The notes under the pieces: generated by a model
Database searches by the model: none
Told to the model about the DNA's origin: nothing
The model's input: only the letters and a program-made list of their open reading frames with translations
From: Actinomycetes bacterium
GTDB lineage: Bacteria; Actinomycetota; Acidimicrobiia; Acidimicrobiales; GCA-2861595
Assembly (NCBI GenBank): GCA_023264975.1
Contig: JAHFUS010000006.1
Coordinates: 19,923 to 83,922, forward strand
DNA: 64,000 nt
Reading direction: 5' to 3'
Translations under genes and position numbers: made by a program
In this document: in pieces, positions 1 through 12,263 of the stretch
Position numbering within the stretch: the first letter of the stretch is position 1
Layout: each line of letters starts with the position of its first letter

Positions 1-1290
<1,290 letters not shown>

Positions 1291-1295
1291 CGTCC

Positions 1296-1332
1296 GGTAC
1301 CTAGGTCACCGAAAAATGGTGACCCGTGTACC
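1296..1332. terminator. Bidirectional terminator-like hairpin
   Basis: An inverted repeat GGTCACC / GGTGACC encloses a GAAAAAT loop. It is extended by an outer GGTAC / GTACC stem across a small internal loop. It sits 6 bp after the ligA stop and 6 bp before the stop of the convergent gene at 1338-1886, the expected place for a shared terminator. There is no long T tract, so termination is inferred from position and symmetry. Confidence 0.55.
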
Positions 1333-1337
1333 CGGGG

Positions 1338-1886
1338 TCAGGAGACGTTGAAGCACCAGCGGAAGCTGCCGGGGTCTGCGCCCGGGTTGACGGCCTGGTC
1401 GAAGGCGATGACGGCGCAGGTGCGGCCGGGGGGCAGCTCGTCGATCTCCTTGCCGTCGGCCGGTGTGAACGAATAGCGGTTGAGGCCCTCGATCACGTCG
1501 AGCTGGTCGTTCGGGATGACGGTGCCGTTGATGGTCAGGGAGCCGGTGTACGCGGGGTCGAGCTCGACGAAGATCTCCGTCTGTCGGAGCTGGAGGCTGC
1601 CCGGCTCGGGCGACACCGTCCCGACCGCCCGCGGCCGCAGCCGGGGGTTGGGCGTGTCGTCGTGCATGATGAAAGCGACGACGAGGCCGCCGAAGGCGAC
1701 GACCAGCAGTACGGACGACACCACGCGCCGGAACGTGAATATGCGGGCGGCGGCGGGGGGCACGGTCCCATTGTTGTCGAGCGGGGACGCACAGCGGCTG
1801 CAGCGCCGGTTGCGTCGCTTGTGCCCGCCGCGGTCGACCGGCCGCCGGGTGCCCCCCGCGGGTGTCCACGGAATCGGGTCGCCCAA
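1338..1886 (-). CDS. Membrane-anchored protein of unknown function
   Basis: Function not recognised. The 182-residue product has a basic N-terminus with a CSRCASPL motif (about residues 29-36) that could be half of a zinc ribbon. One membrane segment follows (VVSSVLLVVAFGGLVVAF, about 55-72), then an extracytoplasmic beta-rich domain. That domain contains SLTINGTVIPNDQLDVIEG and FTPADGKEIDELPPG and ends in a Cys-containing FRWCFNVS. A single-span protein with its C-terminal domain outside is the simplest reading. It is divergent from the PASTA kinase gene with only 16 bp between starts, so the promoters overlap and the two may be co-regulated. Confidence 0.7.
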   Translation of the reverse strand: MGDPIPWTPAGGTRRPVDRGGHKRRNRRCSRCASPLDNNGTVPPAAARIFTFRRVVSSVLLVVAFGGLVVAFIMHDDTPNPRLRPRAVGTVSPEPGSLQLRQTEIFVELDPAYTGSLTINGTVIPNDQLDVIEGLNRYSFTPADGKEIDELPPGRTCAVIAFDQAVNPGADPGSFRWCFNVS

Positions 1887-1902
1887 CCGCTAGCCTCGCA
1901 CC

Positions 1903-3792
1903 GTGGCCACGTCGAGCATGGCCGACCACGTCGGTCGCGTCCTCGGGGGGCGCTACCGTCTCCTGACCCCGATCGGAACAGGCGCGTCCGCGCAGGTCTT
2001 CCTGGCCGAGGACGTCACGTTGCGCAGGCAGGTGGCGGTGAAGGTCCTCCACCCCGCACTTGCCGAGGACGAGTCCTTCCTGCGCCGCTTCCGGGCCGAG
2101 GCACAGCAGGCGGCCGCCCTCAACCACCCCAACGCCATGAGGGTGTTCGACTGGGGCGAGTCGCCCGACGGGCCCTTTCTCGTCCTCGAGCACCTGGGCG
2201 GGGGCAGCCTGCGCGACCTGCTCGACAGCGGGAACCTGCTGTCGCCGTCACAGGCCCTCCTCGTGGGCCTGGAGGCGGCCAGAGGCCTCGACTACGCCCA
2301 TCGCCGGGGTCTGGTCCACCGTGACATCAAGCCCGCCAACCTGCTCTTCGACGATGAGAGCCGCCTGTGCATCGCCGACTTCGGCCTGGCCCGGGCCCTG
2401 GCCGAGGCGGCCTGGACGGAGCCGGCCGGCGCCATCCTCGGCACGGCCCGCTACGCCTCGCCCGAGCAGGCGCAGGGCCTGTCGGTGGACGGCAAGGCCG
2501 ACGTGTACTCGTTGGCGCTCGTGCTGGTGGAGTCGGTGACCGGACTGGTGCCCTTCTCGGCCGACACCACCATCGCCACGCTCATGGCCCGGGTGAACGC
2601 CCACTTCGAGGCGCCCGCCGCCCTCGGCACGCTCGGCCCTGCACTCGAGAAGGCCACCCACCCTGACCCCACCGAACGGCTCGACGCCCGCCAGCTGGTG
2701 GCCGCCCTCGAGGTGGCGGCGAGGGCGCTGCCCCCTCCCGCCCGTCTGCCGCTGGCGCCGCGGTCGGCCGGGGCCGACGCCACCGTCGTGCTACCCGGAC
2801 CGGCCACCGACATCACCGAGCTCGGCGTCGTCCCCCGCCCGGCCGCCGATCAGCCGGCGGGCGACGTCCGTGCCGCCGGTGCAGGCGCCGACCTGCTCCT
2901 GCCCGCCGCCCGCCGGCGCCGCCGGCGCTGGCCCTGGGCCGTGCTCGCCCTGTTCGTGCTGCTGCTTGGAGCAGCGAGCGCCTACGCCATCAACCAGGCC
3001 CGCATCCCGAAGCACCCGGTGCCGTCACTGCGGGACAAGACGGTGGACGAAGCCCGCACGGACGTGGCTGACGAGAAGTTCACGATCAAACTGGGCGTGG
3101 CACGGTTCGACGAGGCGGTGCCGGCCGACCGGGTCCTCGATCAGGACCCGTCCCCCCCGGCCAGCATCCGCGAGGGCGACAGCGTCACCGTCGTCGTGTC
3201 CAAGGGCCCGCCGCCGCGTGGGGTTCCCGACCTCGCCGGCACCGACCAGGCGACGGCCGAGCAGCGTTTGCGGGCCGCCGGCTTCGAGCCCCAGGTTGTG
3301 GCGAAGCCCGACGAGGTGCAGGTGAAGGGCGCGGTGCTCGACTGGTCGCCCAAGGGACTGCTGGCCAAGGGCACCCCGATCACCGTCACCGTGTCGAGCG
3401 GGCCGGTGCCCCGCGAGATCCCCGACGTGACCGGCAAGTCCTACGAGGAAGCGGCCGCCGCCATCACGGCCGTGAACCTGAAGCCCCAGCAGGTCGAGGT
3501 GTTCAGCTCCGACGTGGAGAAGGGCCTGGTCGTTTCCACCAAGCCGGGCGTGGGCAAGCCGGTGGAACGCGACTCCGTGGTCACCGTCAACGTCTCCAAG
3601 GGCCCGGACACCGTCGCCGTGCCCGACGTGACGGGAAAGTCGGTGGCCGATGCCACCGCCGCCCTCCAGGCCGCCGGCCTCCAGGTGAGCGGCACCGGCG
3701 GTCGCCCAAAGGGCCAGACGGTCTTCCTCACGGACCCGGTGCCGGGCGTGAAGGTGCCCCGCAACACGGGCGTCTTCTTGTACGTCCGCTGA
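1903..3792 (+). CDS. PASTA-domain Ser/Thr protein kinase (PknB-like)
   Basis: Membrane-bound Hanks-type kinase that probably senses peptidoglycan fragments or lipid II outside the cell. The kinase domain (about residues 17-275) has the glycine loop IGTGASAQVF, the VAVKVL lysine, the catalytic loop HRDIKPANLL, and a DFG segment in CIADFGLARA. A Pro-rich linker leads to one transmembrane helix (about 341-361, WAVLALFVLLLGAASAYAI), then four extracytoplasmic PASTA repeats, each opening with a VPxL/VPDV-type motif (near 373, 440, 507 and 573). The GTG at 1903 is used; ATG 1918 is an alternative. It is not beside cell-division or pbp genes as pknB usually is, so no symbol is given. Confidence 0.93.
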   Translation: MATSSMADHVGRVLGGRYRLLTPIGTGASAQVFLAEDVTLRRQVAVKVLHPALAEDESFLRRFRAEAQQAAALNHPNAMRVFDWGESPDGPFLVLEHLGGGSLRDLLDSGNLLSPSQALLVGLEAARGLDYAHRRGLVHRDIKPANLLFDDESRLCIADFGLARALAEAAWTEPAGAILGTARYASPEQAQGLSVDGKADVYSLALVLVESVTGLVPFSADTTIATLMARVNAHFEAPAALGTLGPALEKATHPDPTERLDARQLVAALEVAARALPPPARLPLAPRSAGADATVVLPGPATDITELGVVPRPAADQPAGDVRAAGAGADLLLPAARRRRRRWPWAVLALFVLLLGAASAYAINQARIPKHPVPSLRDKTVDEARTDVADEKFTIKLGVARFDEAVPADRVLDQDPSPPASIREGDSVTVVVSKGPPPRGVPDLAGTDQATAEQRLRAAGFEPQVVAKPDEVQVKGAVLDWSPKGLLAKGTPITVTVSSGPVPREIPDVTGKSYEEAAAAITAVNLKPQQVEVFSSDVEKGLVVSTKPGVGKPVERDSVVTVNVSKGPDTVAVPDVTGKSVADATAALQAAGLQVSGTGGRPKGQTVFLTDPVPGVKVPRNTGVFLYVR

Positions 3793-4027
3793 TCGGGCCC
3801 TGACTGACTAGTCCGTTTGGGCTATTTTCAAGTTGGCCCTGGACACCCGATGGCGCCGCCGTTGAGAATGACCTCGAACAGGCCAACGGGGCGGAGCTTG
3901 TCGAGGTAGCGATCCCCCAGCCGTTACCGGTGCTCGCCCGCCCCCTTGGTCTTGTCAAGGCGTCGACGCCCGGCCTCCCCCAGGGCCGGGCGCGCGCCGC
4001 GCCCGGCGTTACGGCGTGCCGCAGGTT

Positions 4028-4432
4028 TCAGGCCGTGATCTCGGCAATCCGCCGCTGCGCCTCGCCGGCCAGCGACTCCGGCGGCGCCTGAACGACCGTG
4101 AGCAGCTTGGTCATGTCGCCCTGCACCTTGATCTTGCCGGCCATGAAGTGCTGGATGGCGCTCTGGGGGTCGAGGAACACGGCCTTCGCCGTCTCGTAGT
4201 CGAGGGTGATGGCCACGTCGGCGTCGTCGAGGTGGCCGGTCTCCATCTCCAACTCGCCGCCCGAGGTGTCGAGATGGGCGTGGAGCGTGCCCTCGCCGAA
4301 GGGGACGTCGGTGATCACCTGGTTGAGCTTCACGGAGGGCTCGCCGGCCGGCACCTGATCCTTGAACTCCTCGCGGATCGCCCTGGCAGCAGCGATCCAC
4401 TCGTCGCTCAGGAAGGGATGGGACTCGGCCAC
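4028..4432 (-). CDS. SCP2 sterol-binding-fold protein
   Basis: A stand-alone SCP2-like domain of 134 residues, a fold that binds lipids or acyl-CoA in a hydrophobic tunnel. Typical features are the HLDDADVAITLDYETAKAVF strand-helix segment and the FMAGKIKVQGDMTKLL motif followed by a terminal helix. GTG at 4432 is preferred over the upstream ATG (4453) because AAGGAG lies 6 bases before it. The native ligand cannot be read from sequence; in actinobacteria such proteins often accompany lipid metabolism. The gene is divergent from the esterase at 4502. The 235 bp between its stop and the kinase stop hold no gene, only a GC-rich inverted repeat near 3985. Confidence 0.85.
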   Translation of the reverse strand: MAESHPFLSDEWIAAARAIREEFKDQVPAGEPSVKLNQVITDVPFGEGTLHAHLDTSGGELEMETGHLDDADVAITLDYETAKAVFLDPQSAIQHFMAGKIKVQGDMTKLLTVVQAPPESLAGEAQRRIAEITA

Positions 4433-4501
4433 GGTGTCTCCTTGGGTGTGCATGAGAGACTGCGGACGCTAGCGGGCGGCGGGCATCGGTACGGTTCACC
4501 C

Positions 4502-5260
4502 GTGCCCACCCCCAGCATGGACGAGCGCGAGGGCCGCCGGCTGCCGGGCGGCCCCTCCGGTGTCCTCGTGCTGCATGGGATCACGGGCACGCCGGCGTCG
4601 GTGGATCGGCTGGCGGCCGCCTTCGCCGACGCCGGATTCGCCGTGGATGCGCCGCTGCTGCCCGGCCACGGCACCGTGGTGGACGATCTGGCCACGGTGG
4701 GCTGGCACGAGTGGACAGACGCCGTCGAGCAGGCCTACCGGAGGCTGGCGGACAGCTGCGGGCCGGTTCTGGTGGCGGGGCTGTCCATGGGCGCCACGCT
4801 GGCGTGCTGGTTGGCGTCCACCCATCCCGAGGTGGTCGGCGTGGTCTGCATCAACCCCTACGTCCTGCCACCGGCCGAGTCGTTCCTCGCCCTCCTGCGG
4901 GACTGGCTGGCCAACGGCGCCGACATGCTCCCAGCCATCGGCGCCGACATCGCCCGTCCCGGCGCGAACGAGCCGTCGTATGCGCAGTTGCCCGTGGCGC
5001 CGATGCTCTCGCTCCTGGAGGCGGTTGGGCGTCTCGAACCCGACCTGGAGCGCATCGCCTGCCCGATGCTCCTGTTCACCAGCCGGGCCGACCACGTGGT
5101 GCCGCCGGCGTCCAGCGACTTCCTGGCCGAACGGGTGTCCGGGCCGGTGGAGCGGGTCTTCTTGGAGCGCAGCTTCCACGTGGCGACTCTCGACTACGAC
5201 GCAGAGGAGATCGAGCGCCGGGCCGTCGCCTTCGCCCTGAGGCTCAGGCAGGGCGGGTAA
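4502..5260 (+). CDS. Alpha/beta hydrolase, carboxylesterase / monoacylglycerol lipase type
   Basis: A 252-residue serine hydrolase of the Est30/monoacylglycerol lipase group. It has the oxyanion-hole HGITGTPAS near the N-terminus, the nucleophile elbow in AGLSMGATLA, and an acid in the SRADHVVPP loop. The catalytic His is in RSFHVATLDYD near the C-terminus. The order Ser-Asp-His and the length fit the family. The reading frame is open much further upstream, but that stretch is antisense to the SCP2 gene, so the GTG at 4502 is taken as start (ATG 4517 is possible). Likely substrates are short- to medium-chain esters; the sequence cannot decide. Confidence 0.88.
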   Translation: MPTPSMDEREGRRLPGGPSGVLVLHGITGTPASVDRLAAAFADAGFAVDAPLLPGHGTVVDDLATVGWHEWTDAVEQAYRRLADSCGPVLVAGLSMGATLACWLASTHPEVVGVVCINPYVLPPAESFLALLRDWLANGADMLPAIGADIARPGANEPSYAQLPVAPMLSLLEAVGRLEPDLERIACPMLLFTSRADHVVPPASSDFLAERVSGPVERVFLERSFHVATLDYDAEEIERRAVAFALRLRQGG

Positions 5261-5341
5261 GGCCTCAGCGGCCGGACGGCGACCCGTCGGGAGTCTTCAT
5301 CGCCAGTCGGGGCGGACGACCGTCTCCTAGGCTCGGAACCA

Positions 5342-5640
5342 GTGCCCGACCGCATCACCACGGCCGACGTGGCCCACGTGGCCCAGCTCGCCCGGCTCGA
5401 CCTCACCGAGGCGGAGCTCGAGCGCCTGGTCGTCGACCTCGGCGCTGTGCTCGACCATGCTGCCGGCGTGGCCGCCCTCGACACCGCCGGCGTGCCTCCC
5501 ACCGCCCACCCCCTGCCGCTCCAGAACGTCCTGCGCCCCGACGAGGTACGGCCCAGCCTCGATCGTGACGAGGTCCTGGCCATGGCGCCACAGGCCGAGG
5601 ACAACCGGTTCCGCGTCCCGTCGATCCTGGGCGATGGGCC

Positions 5641-5644
<4 letters not shown>
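5342..5644 (+). CDS. gatC: Asp-tRNA(Asn)/Glu-tRNA(Gln) amidotransferase subunit C
   Basis: Small subunit (100 residues) that wraps between GatA and GatB and stabilises the GatCAB complex. The N-terminal segment [25 protein letters not shown] is diagnostic, and the C-terminal [10 protein letters not shown] and VPSIL match the family. GTG start at 5342. It overlaps gatA by four bases (GTGA), showing translational coupling in the gatC-gatA-gatB operon. Confidence 0.95.
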
Positions 5645-7063
<1,419 letters not shown>

Positions 7064-7071
<8 letters not shown>

Positions 7072-8506
7072 CCCAGAAGCCGGAGCCCGAGCCTACGACA
7101 TCGTCGTAGGGCTGGAGGTCCACTGCGAGCTGCGCACGGTGACCAAGCTGTTCTGCGGCTGCCGCAACGCCTTCGGCGACGAGCCGAACACCAACGTGTG
7201 CCCGGTCTGCCTCGGTCTCCCCGGCTCCCTGCCGGTCCTGAACCGCCAGGCCGTCGAGTACGCCATGGCCGTGGGGCTCGCCCTGTCGTGCGAGGTGCGG
7301 CCGAGCCTGTTCCACCGGAAGAACTACTTCTATCCGGACATGCCGAAGGACTACCAGGTCAGTCAGTACGACGAGCCCATCAACGTCGACGGCCACCTGG
7401 ACCTCCCCGACGGCTCGGTGGTCGGCATCGAGCGGGCCCACATGGAAGAGGACACCGGCAAGAGCTCCCACGTGGGCGGCGGCGGTGGCCGCATCCACGG
7501 GGCCGACCACTCGCTGGTCGACTACAACCGGGCCGGCGTCCCCCTGGTGGAGATCGTGAGCAGGCCCGACATCCGCTCGTCGGCCCAGGCCGTGGACTAT
7601 GTGCGCGAGCTGCGCGCCATCCTCGTCACCACCGGCGCCAGCGACGGGAAGATGGAGGAGGGGTCGCTTCGGGTCGACGCCAACGTGTCGGTGCGGCCGG
7701 CCGGGAGCGACACGCTGGGCACCCGCTGTGAGATCAAGAACCTCAACTCGCTGCGCTCCCTCGGCCGGGCCATCGACCACGAGGCGGCCCGCCAGTGGGA
7801 CCTGCTGGATACGGGCGAACGCATCGTGCAGGAGACCCGCCACTGGAACGAGGACCTGGGCCGCACCGTCGCCGGCCGTTCCAAGGAGGAGGCCTACGAC
7901 TACCGGTACTTCCCGGAGCCGGACCTGGTGCCCCTCGCGCCCGACGATGCGTGGCGCGACCGGGTCCGGGCCGCCATTCCCATGCTGCCCGCCGCCCGGC
8001 GGGCCCGCCTCTGCCAAGCGGCCGGGGTCGACGCTGCGCTCGCCGGCACGGTCGTCGAACTCGACCTCGACACCCTGGTGCTGGCCGCAATCTCCGCCAA
8101 GGCCGACGGCCGCCGGGCCGTCAACCGGGCCGTGAACGAGGTGGCCGCCGACATCGACGCCGCCCGCCGGCTCGACCCGGCCGCCTTTACCAAGCTCTTG
8201 CTGCTCGAGGACCAGGGCAAGCTCACCGCCACCCAGGCCAAGCAGGTGCTGGCCGAGCTGCTGACCGCCGGCGGCGACCCGGTGGACATCGCCGCCGCCC
8301 GCGGCTTCGAGGCACTCGGCGACGATGCGCTCGCCGGCGCCGTCGACGCCGCCATCGCCTCCAACCCGGCCGAGTGGGAGCGCTTCAAGGGCGGCGACGC
8401 CAAGGTCACCGGGTTCTTCGTGGGCCTGGTCATGCGGGCCAGCGGCGGCAAGGCCGACGGCAAGGCGGTCACCGCCCTGCTCCGGGAGCGGGCCGCCGCC
8501 GGATGA
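7064..8506 (+). CDS. gatB: Asp-tRNA(Asn)/Glu-tRNA(Gln) amidotransferase subunit B
   Basis: tRNA-binding and kinase subunit (480 residues) that activates Glu- or Asp-tRNA for amidation. The N-terminal domain shows the signature [31 protein letters not shown] (zinc site), [19 protein letters not shown] and [13 protein letters not shown]. The C-terminal part carries the helical YqeY-like domain that binds the tRNA elbow (about 330-480, with [11 protein letters not shown]). GTG start lies inside the end of gatA. Confidence 0.97.
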
Positions 8507-8516
8507 CGGGTCGGGA

Positions 8517-9410
8517 GTGATCGCCCGGCGTCGCCGGCGGGCGGTGACGGGGGCGGCGGCGGTAGCCGCCCTGGTGTTGGGCGGCGCCTGCGGCGGCGGA
8601 GGGGGCGGCGGGGACAGGCAACGGGCGTTGGCCGCCGCCACGTCCACCACCTCCTCGACGGCGCTCGCGGCCAGCGTCACCGCCGCGCCCGCCACCGCCG
8701 CCGCGGCGTCGCCCCCGACCATCGCCGGCCGCACGCCTCGGACGACTGCGCCGGCCCGGGCGGCCACCACGTCATCCACCCCGTCCCCGAGCACGACTGC
8801 CGCCCGGTCGGCGCCCGCTCCCGGGCTCACGTTCGCGACGCCCGGCACGTACCGCTATGCCACGACCGGGTCGTTCACTTCGACGCTCACCGGGACGCAG
8901 TCGCGCACCGGCCAGAAGACCCTCACCGTCGACCCACCGTCGGGTTCGGACCAGCACAGCGTGCTCGGCGGGCTGGGCCAGACCACCGACCAGGTCCTGC
9001 GCCTCGACGGCGGGAGCGCCTACCTGGTGTCGCTCCACCTCACCGACACCGGGGTCGACAAGGAGGTGCGCCCGTCACCTCCCGCCCTGGCCGTCCCGGG
9101 CGACGCCGCTCCCGGTCGCACGTGGTCGTGGCGGGCGATGTCGACCGACGGCAAGACCGTCGTCGACTCCTCCTTCACGGCGGTCCGGACCGAGGACGTG
9201 TCGGTGGGGGCGGAGCGGGTCCCCGCCCTCGTGGTGGAGGTCGTGCTCGCCCTCAGCGGCGACATCATGTCGACGTCGAGACAGACCTTGTGGCTCTCCG
9301 CCGGCCACCGAATCGTCCTGCGCCAGGACGAGTCGACGAACGGCCGGTTCGGCCTCTTCACGTTCTCCAGCACGTCGACCGACAGCCTGCTGTCGCTCAC
9401 GCCGGGCTGA
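8517..9410 (+). CDS. Predicted lipoprotein of unknown function
   Basis: Starts at GTG 8517, 10 bp after gatB. A basic n-region (IARRRRRAV) and hydrophobic stretch end in a lipobox-like VLGGAC, so the Cys is probably lipidated and the protein anchored outside. A low-complexity Thr/Ser/Ala linker follows (about residues 38-100). The folded domain (about 105-297) contains FATPGTYRYATTG, SDQHSVLGG and RTWSWRAMSTDGKTVVDSS, a beta-rich pattern. No family was recognised. It may be transcribed with gatCAB by proximity, but a functional link is not evident. The longer upstream reading is antisense or out of frame to gatB and is not used. Confidence 0.75.
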   Translation: MIARRRRRAVTGAAAVAALVLGGACGGGGGGGDRQRALAAATSTTSSTALAASVTAAPATAAAASPPTIAGRTPRTTAPARAATTSSTPSPSTTAARSAPAPGLTFATPGTYRYATTGSFTSTLTGTQSRTGQKTLTVDPPSGSDQHSVLGGLGQTTDQVLRLDGGSAYLVSLHLTDTGVDKEVRPSPPALAVPGDAAPGRTWSWRAMSTDGKTVVDSSFTAVRTEDVSVGAERVPALVVEVVLALSGDIMSTSRQTLWLSAGHRIVLRQDESTNGRFGLFTFSSTSTDSLLSLTPG

Positions 9411-9456
9411 GGGGCGCCACCACGCCCGGCGGCGCCATCAAGCCCGGCGGACGGAG

Positions 9457-10146
9457 TCAGTTGCGTTCGCAGCGGTCGAGGGCCTCCGACTGCGCACCCA
9501 GGCGACCACCCGGTGCCGCCGGGAGCGCCGCCATGTACGTGGCGTAGTCGCTGTCGCTCAGGACGAGCATGCACATGTTGAGGGTCGTGGTGACGGAGCG
9601 GGTCCTCCAGCCCGAGTGGTAGCTGACCTCGATCCGGGGCAGGCGGTATAGGCCGGGGCGCCGCGCAGCGACCGAGATGGCGATGCGGGTTGCGTCCGGG
9701 CTCTCCAGGGGCCCCTCGATGCGCGTTCCCAGGAGGGGAGCTACCGCGTACGCATCCGCCAGGCTCCCGCGGTACGTGCCCAGATCCCCATCCTTGAGCC
9801 GGTGGAACTCGACCTGGAGGCCGTCCGTCGCGCCGATGGCACGGACGCCGGTCAACTCCACAGGGTGGCCGTGCGTGGTGCCGAGTGTGCCGGCGAAGCT
9901 GAGAGGGACGTTCACCGGGCTCGGCCCGCTGCCGACGGCAACGCCGAGGGTGAGTGTCTCGCCTCGATCGGCCCACCACAGCGTCGTCGAGAGGATCGCC
10001 ACCACGCCGGCCACCGCCACGCCCGCCACCGCCACGCCCGCCCGTCGTGCTCCCCTCGAGGTCACATGGAAAATGAACCACGGCCGCGACGGGCCCGCCC
10101 GGCCCACGCATTTCCGGCGATGCGCGCGAACGCTGCTGGTGCTCAC
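9457..10146 (-). CDS. Single-span membrane protein of unknown function
   Basis: A 229-residue product with a basic Arg-rich start, one transmembrane helix (AGVAVAGVAVAGVVAILSTT, about residues 36-55) and an extracytoplasmic beta-rich domain. The domain includes TLGVAVGSGPSPVNVPLSF, LTGVRAIGATDGLQVEF and IEVSYHSGWRTRSVTTTLN. Two Cys lie near the C-terminus (NMCMLVL and DRCERN) and may form a disulfide. Either GTG 10146 or GTG 10065 could be the start; neither has a clear ribosome-binding site. It converges on the lipoprotein gene. Not a family that I recognise. Confidence 0.65.
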   Translation of the reverse strand: MSTSSVRAHRRKCVGRAGPSRPWFIFHVTSRGARRAGVAVAGVAVAGVVAILSTTLWWADRGETLTLGVAVGSGPSPVNVPLSFAGTLGTTHGHPVELTGVRAIGATDGLQVEFHRLKDGDLGTYRGSLADAYAVAPLLGTRIEGPLESPDATRIAISVAARRPGLYRLPRIEVSYHSGWRTRSVTTTLNMCMLVLSDSDYATYMAALPAAPGGRLGAQSEALDRCERN

Positions 10147-10355
10147 CTTCGGGGCCGGTCTCCTGCCGGTGATCGTGAAGCTGGCGGCCGTCGGCGAGTG
10201 TCGGCGGTGCCGTCTAGGGTCGCGCCGTCGTGCGTACCGGCCGCCGTCTCCAGCTGGCGGATGTGCTGCGAGCCGCCTGACGGGCGGTCACGGCGACGTC
10301 GCTCGACACCGGAATCAGGTTCCGGGCCCGGCCCGTTCCGCCGTAACCTCGGGCC

Positions 10356-12047
10356 ATGACGGCTGACAACCGACCTCGCTCGCGCGAGGTCACCGAAGGG
10401 TTCGAGCGGGCACCGGCGCGGGCGATGCTGCGGGCGATCGGCATGACCGACGCCGACTTCGACAAGCCGCAGGTCGGCGTGGCGTCGTCGTGGAACGAGG
10501 TCACCCCGTGCAACATGCCGTTGGCCGCCCTGGCCCAGCGGGCCAAGGACGGCGTGCGCACCGCCGGGGGCTTCCCGATCGAGTTCGTCACCATCGCCGT
10601 CAGCGACGGCATCTCCATGGGCCACGAGGGCATGCGGGCGTCCCTGGTGAGCCGGGAGGTCATCGCCGATTCGGTGGAGACCGTGATGCACGCCGAGCGC
10701 TTCGACGGCATGGTGTGCCTGGCCGGGTGCGACAAGTCGCTGCCCGGCATGCTCATGGCGTCGGCCCGGCTGAACCTGCCGGCGGTCTTCCTCTACGGCG
10801 GGTCGATCCTTCCCGGGCGCATCCCGGGCGACCCGGCCGAGCGCAACCTCGACATCGTCAGCGTGTTCGAGGCGGTGGGCGCCCGCGCCGCCGGAACGCT
10901 CACCGACGAGGAGCTGTCGCTGATCGAGCGCCACGCCTGCCCCACGATCGGAAGCTGCGCCGGCATGTTCACGGCCAACACCATGGCGGCGGTGGGGGAG
11001 GCCCTGGGCATGTCGCTGCCGGGCAGCGCGTCGCCGTCCGCCGTCGACCCCCGGCGCGACGACGCCGCCCGCCGGTCCGGGGAGGCGGTGCTCGGCTTGT
11101 TGAACGCCGGCATCCGGCCCCGCCAGATCCTGACCAGGGAGGCGTTCGAGAACGCCATCGCAGTGGTCATGGCCCTGGGCGGTTCCACCAACGCGGTGCT
11201 GCACCTGCTGGCCATCGCCAGCGAGGCCCGGGTCGAACTCACCCTCGACGACTTCAACCGGGTCGGCCGGCGCACCCCCCACATCGCCGACACCAAGCCC
11301 CACGGCCGCTACCACATGGTCGACATCGACCGGGTGGGCGGCGTGCCGGTCGTGCTGCGCGAACTGCTCGACGCCGGTCTGATCCACGGCGACTGCCTCA
11401 CCGTCACCGGCCGCACGATGGCCGAGAATCTGGCCGACCTCGACCCGGCCGGTCCCGACGGCTCGGTCATCCACCCACTGTCGAACCCCATTCACGTCGA
11501 CGGCGGCATCGCCGTCCTGTCCGGCTCCCTCGCGCCGAAGGGGGCGGTGGTCAAGGTCGCCGGCCTCGACGTCGCCCGCTTCGACGGTCCGGCCCGCGTA
11601 TTCGACGGTGAGCAGGCCGCCCTCGACGCCGTGCTCGCCGGCGGCATCGAGCCCGGCTGCGTGGTCGTCATCCGCTACGAGGGGCCCAAGGGCGGGCCCG
11701 GGATGCGCGAGATGTTGGCCGTCACCGGCGCCATGAAGGGGGTGGGCCGGGGTGGCGACTGTGCGCTGCTCACCGACGGCCGCTTCTCCGGCGGCACCCA
11801 CGGATTCTGCATCGGCCATGTCGCCCCCGAGGCGGTGGACGGCGGCCCCATCGCCTTCGTGCGTGACGGGGACCGCATCGTCATCGACGTCACTGCCCGC
11901 ACCATCGACCTCCTGGTCGACGAGGCCGAGCTGGTCGTGCGCCGGGGCGAGTGGAAACTGCCGGAGCCCCGTTACACCACCGGCGTCCTTGCCAAGTTCG
12001 CCAGGCTGGTGACGGGGGCCGAGCGGGGGGCCGTCACCGAGCCGTAG
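10356..12047 (+). CDS. ilvD: Dihydroxy-acid dehydratase
   Basis: Converts 2,3-dihydroxy-isovalerate and 2,3-dihydroxy-3-methylvalerate to the 2-keto acids, the penultimate step of Val and Ile synthesis. At 563 residues it is full length. Fe-S cluster cysteines are visible in NEVTPCNMP (about 52), [11 protein letters not shown] (about 125) and [18 protein letters not shown] (about 192-199). The C-terminal [19 protein letters not shown] is diagnostic. The gene has its own upstream region, where a CCGGAA/TTCCGG hairpin (10311-10327) and a 16-codon GTG ORF (10229-10279) occur. That ORF has no Ile/Val run and no terminator follows, so no attenuator is claimed. It is separated from ilvB by the ilvB leader region. 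Confidence 0.97.
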   Translation: MTADNRPRSREVTEGFERAPARAMLRAIGMTDADFDKPQVGVASSWNEVTPCNMPLAALAQRAKDGVRTAGGFPIEFVTIAVSDGISMGHEGMRASLVSREVIADSVETVMHAERFDGMVCLAGCDKSLPGMLMASARLNLPAVFLYGGSILPGRIPGDPAERNLDIVSVFEAVGARAAGTLTDEELSLIERHACPTIGSCAGMFTANTMAAVGEALGMSLPGSASPSAVDPRRDDAARRSGEAVLGLLNAGIRPRQILTREAFENAIAVVMALGGSTNAVLHLLAIASEARVELTLDDFNRVGRRTPHIADTKPHGRYHMVDIDRVGGVPVVLRELLDAGLIHGDCLTVTGRTMAENLADLDPAGPDGSVIHPLSNPIHVDGGIAVLSGSLAPKGAVVKVAGLDVARFDGPARVFDGEQAALDAVLAGGIEPGCVVVIRYEGPKGGPGMREMLAVTGAMKGVGRGGDCALLTDGRFSGGTHGFCIGHVAPEAVDGGPIAFVRDGDRIVIDVTARTIDLLVDEAELVVRRGEWKLPEPRYTTGVLAKFARLVTGAERGAVTEP

Positions 12048-12167
12048 GAACCGCGGCTTCGCTGCCGTCTCGTCCGCCGCGTGGCGATCAGCGGGGCGCT
12101 GACCGGTCGGCGGCGGACAGGGGCCTGACGCCCTTGCTTGCCGTTGTGCGTGCGGAGGTGCAACACT

Positions 12168-12209
12168 GTGAGCACTGTGACCGCGACCCGAATCCTCGTA
12201 GCCACCTAA
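12168..12209 (+). CDS. ilvBNC leader peptide (Ile-Leu-Val code)
   Basis: A 13-codon ORF, GTG AGC ACT GTG ACC ... ACC TAA, reads [14 protein letters not shown] consensus GGAGG (12154-12158) stands 9 bases before the GTG. The consecutive Ile-Leu-Val codons (12192-12200) are the three end products of the pathway that the downstream genes serve. The short ORF, the control codons just before the stop, and the hairpin plus terminator immediately after are the classic design of a ribosome-mediated transcription attenuator. The ORF is too short to be a functional protein. Leaders of this sort are known for ilvB in other actinobacteria. Confidence 0.88.
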   Translation: MSTVTATRILVAT

Positions 12210-12263
12210 CGCACGCCGTCCCTCTGCGCGTGCGTCACGACCTCCCAGCCGGGAGGTCGTTTT
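12209..12263 (+). promoter_or_regulatory. ilvB attenuator: stop-proximal hairpin and intrinsic terminator
   Basis: Hairpin 1, ACGCACGC (12209-12216) with GCGTGCGT (12228-12235), begins on the last base of the leader stop codon. Two bases later comes a terminator: CGACCTCCC (12238-12246), loop AGCC, GGGAGGTCG (12251-12259), followed by TTTT. Stalling at the Ile/Leu/Val codons should alter pairing upstream and prevent the terminator. The leader Shine-Dalgarno GGAGGT can pair with ACCTCC of the terminator arm, one possible competing structure. The ilvB start lies 50 bp downstream. Confidence 0.85.

Noticed and set aside
10229-10355. Leader peptide attenuator for ilvD
   Set aside because: A 16-codon GTG ORF and a small hairpin occur, but there is no run of Ile, Val or Leu codons and no T-tailed terminator.
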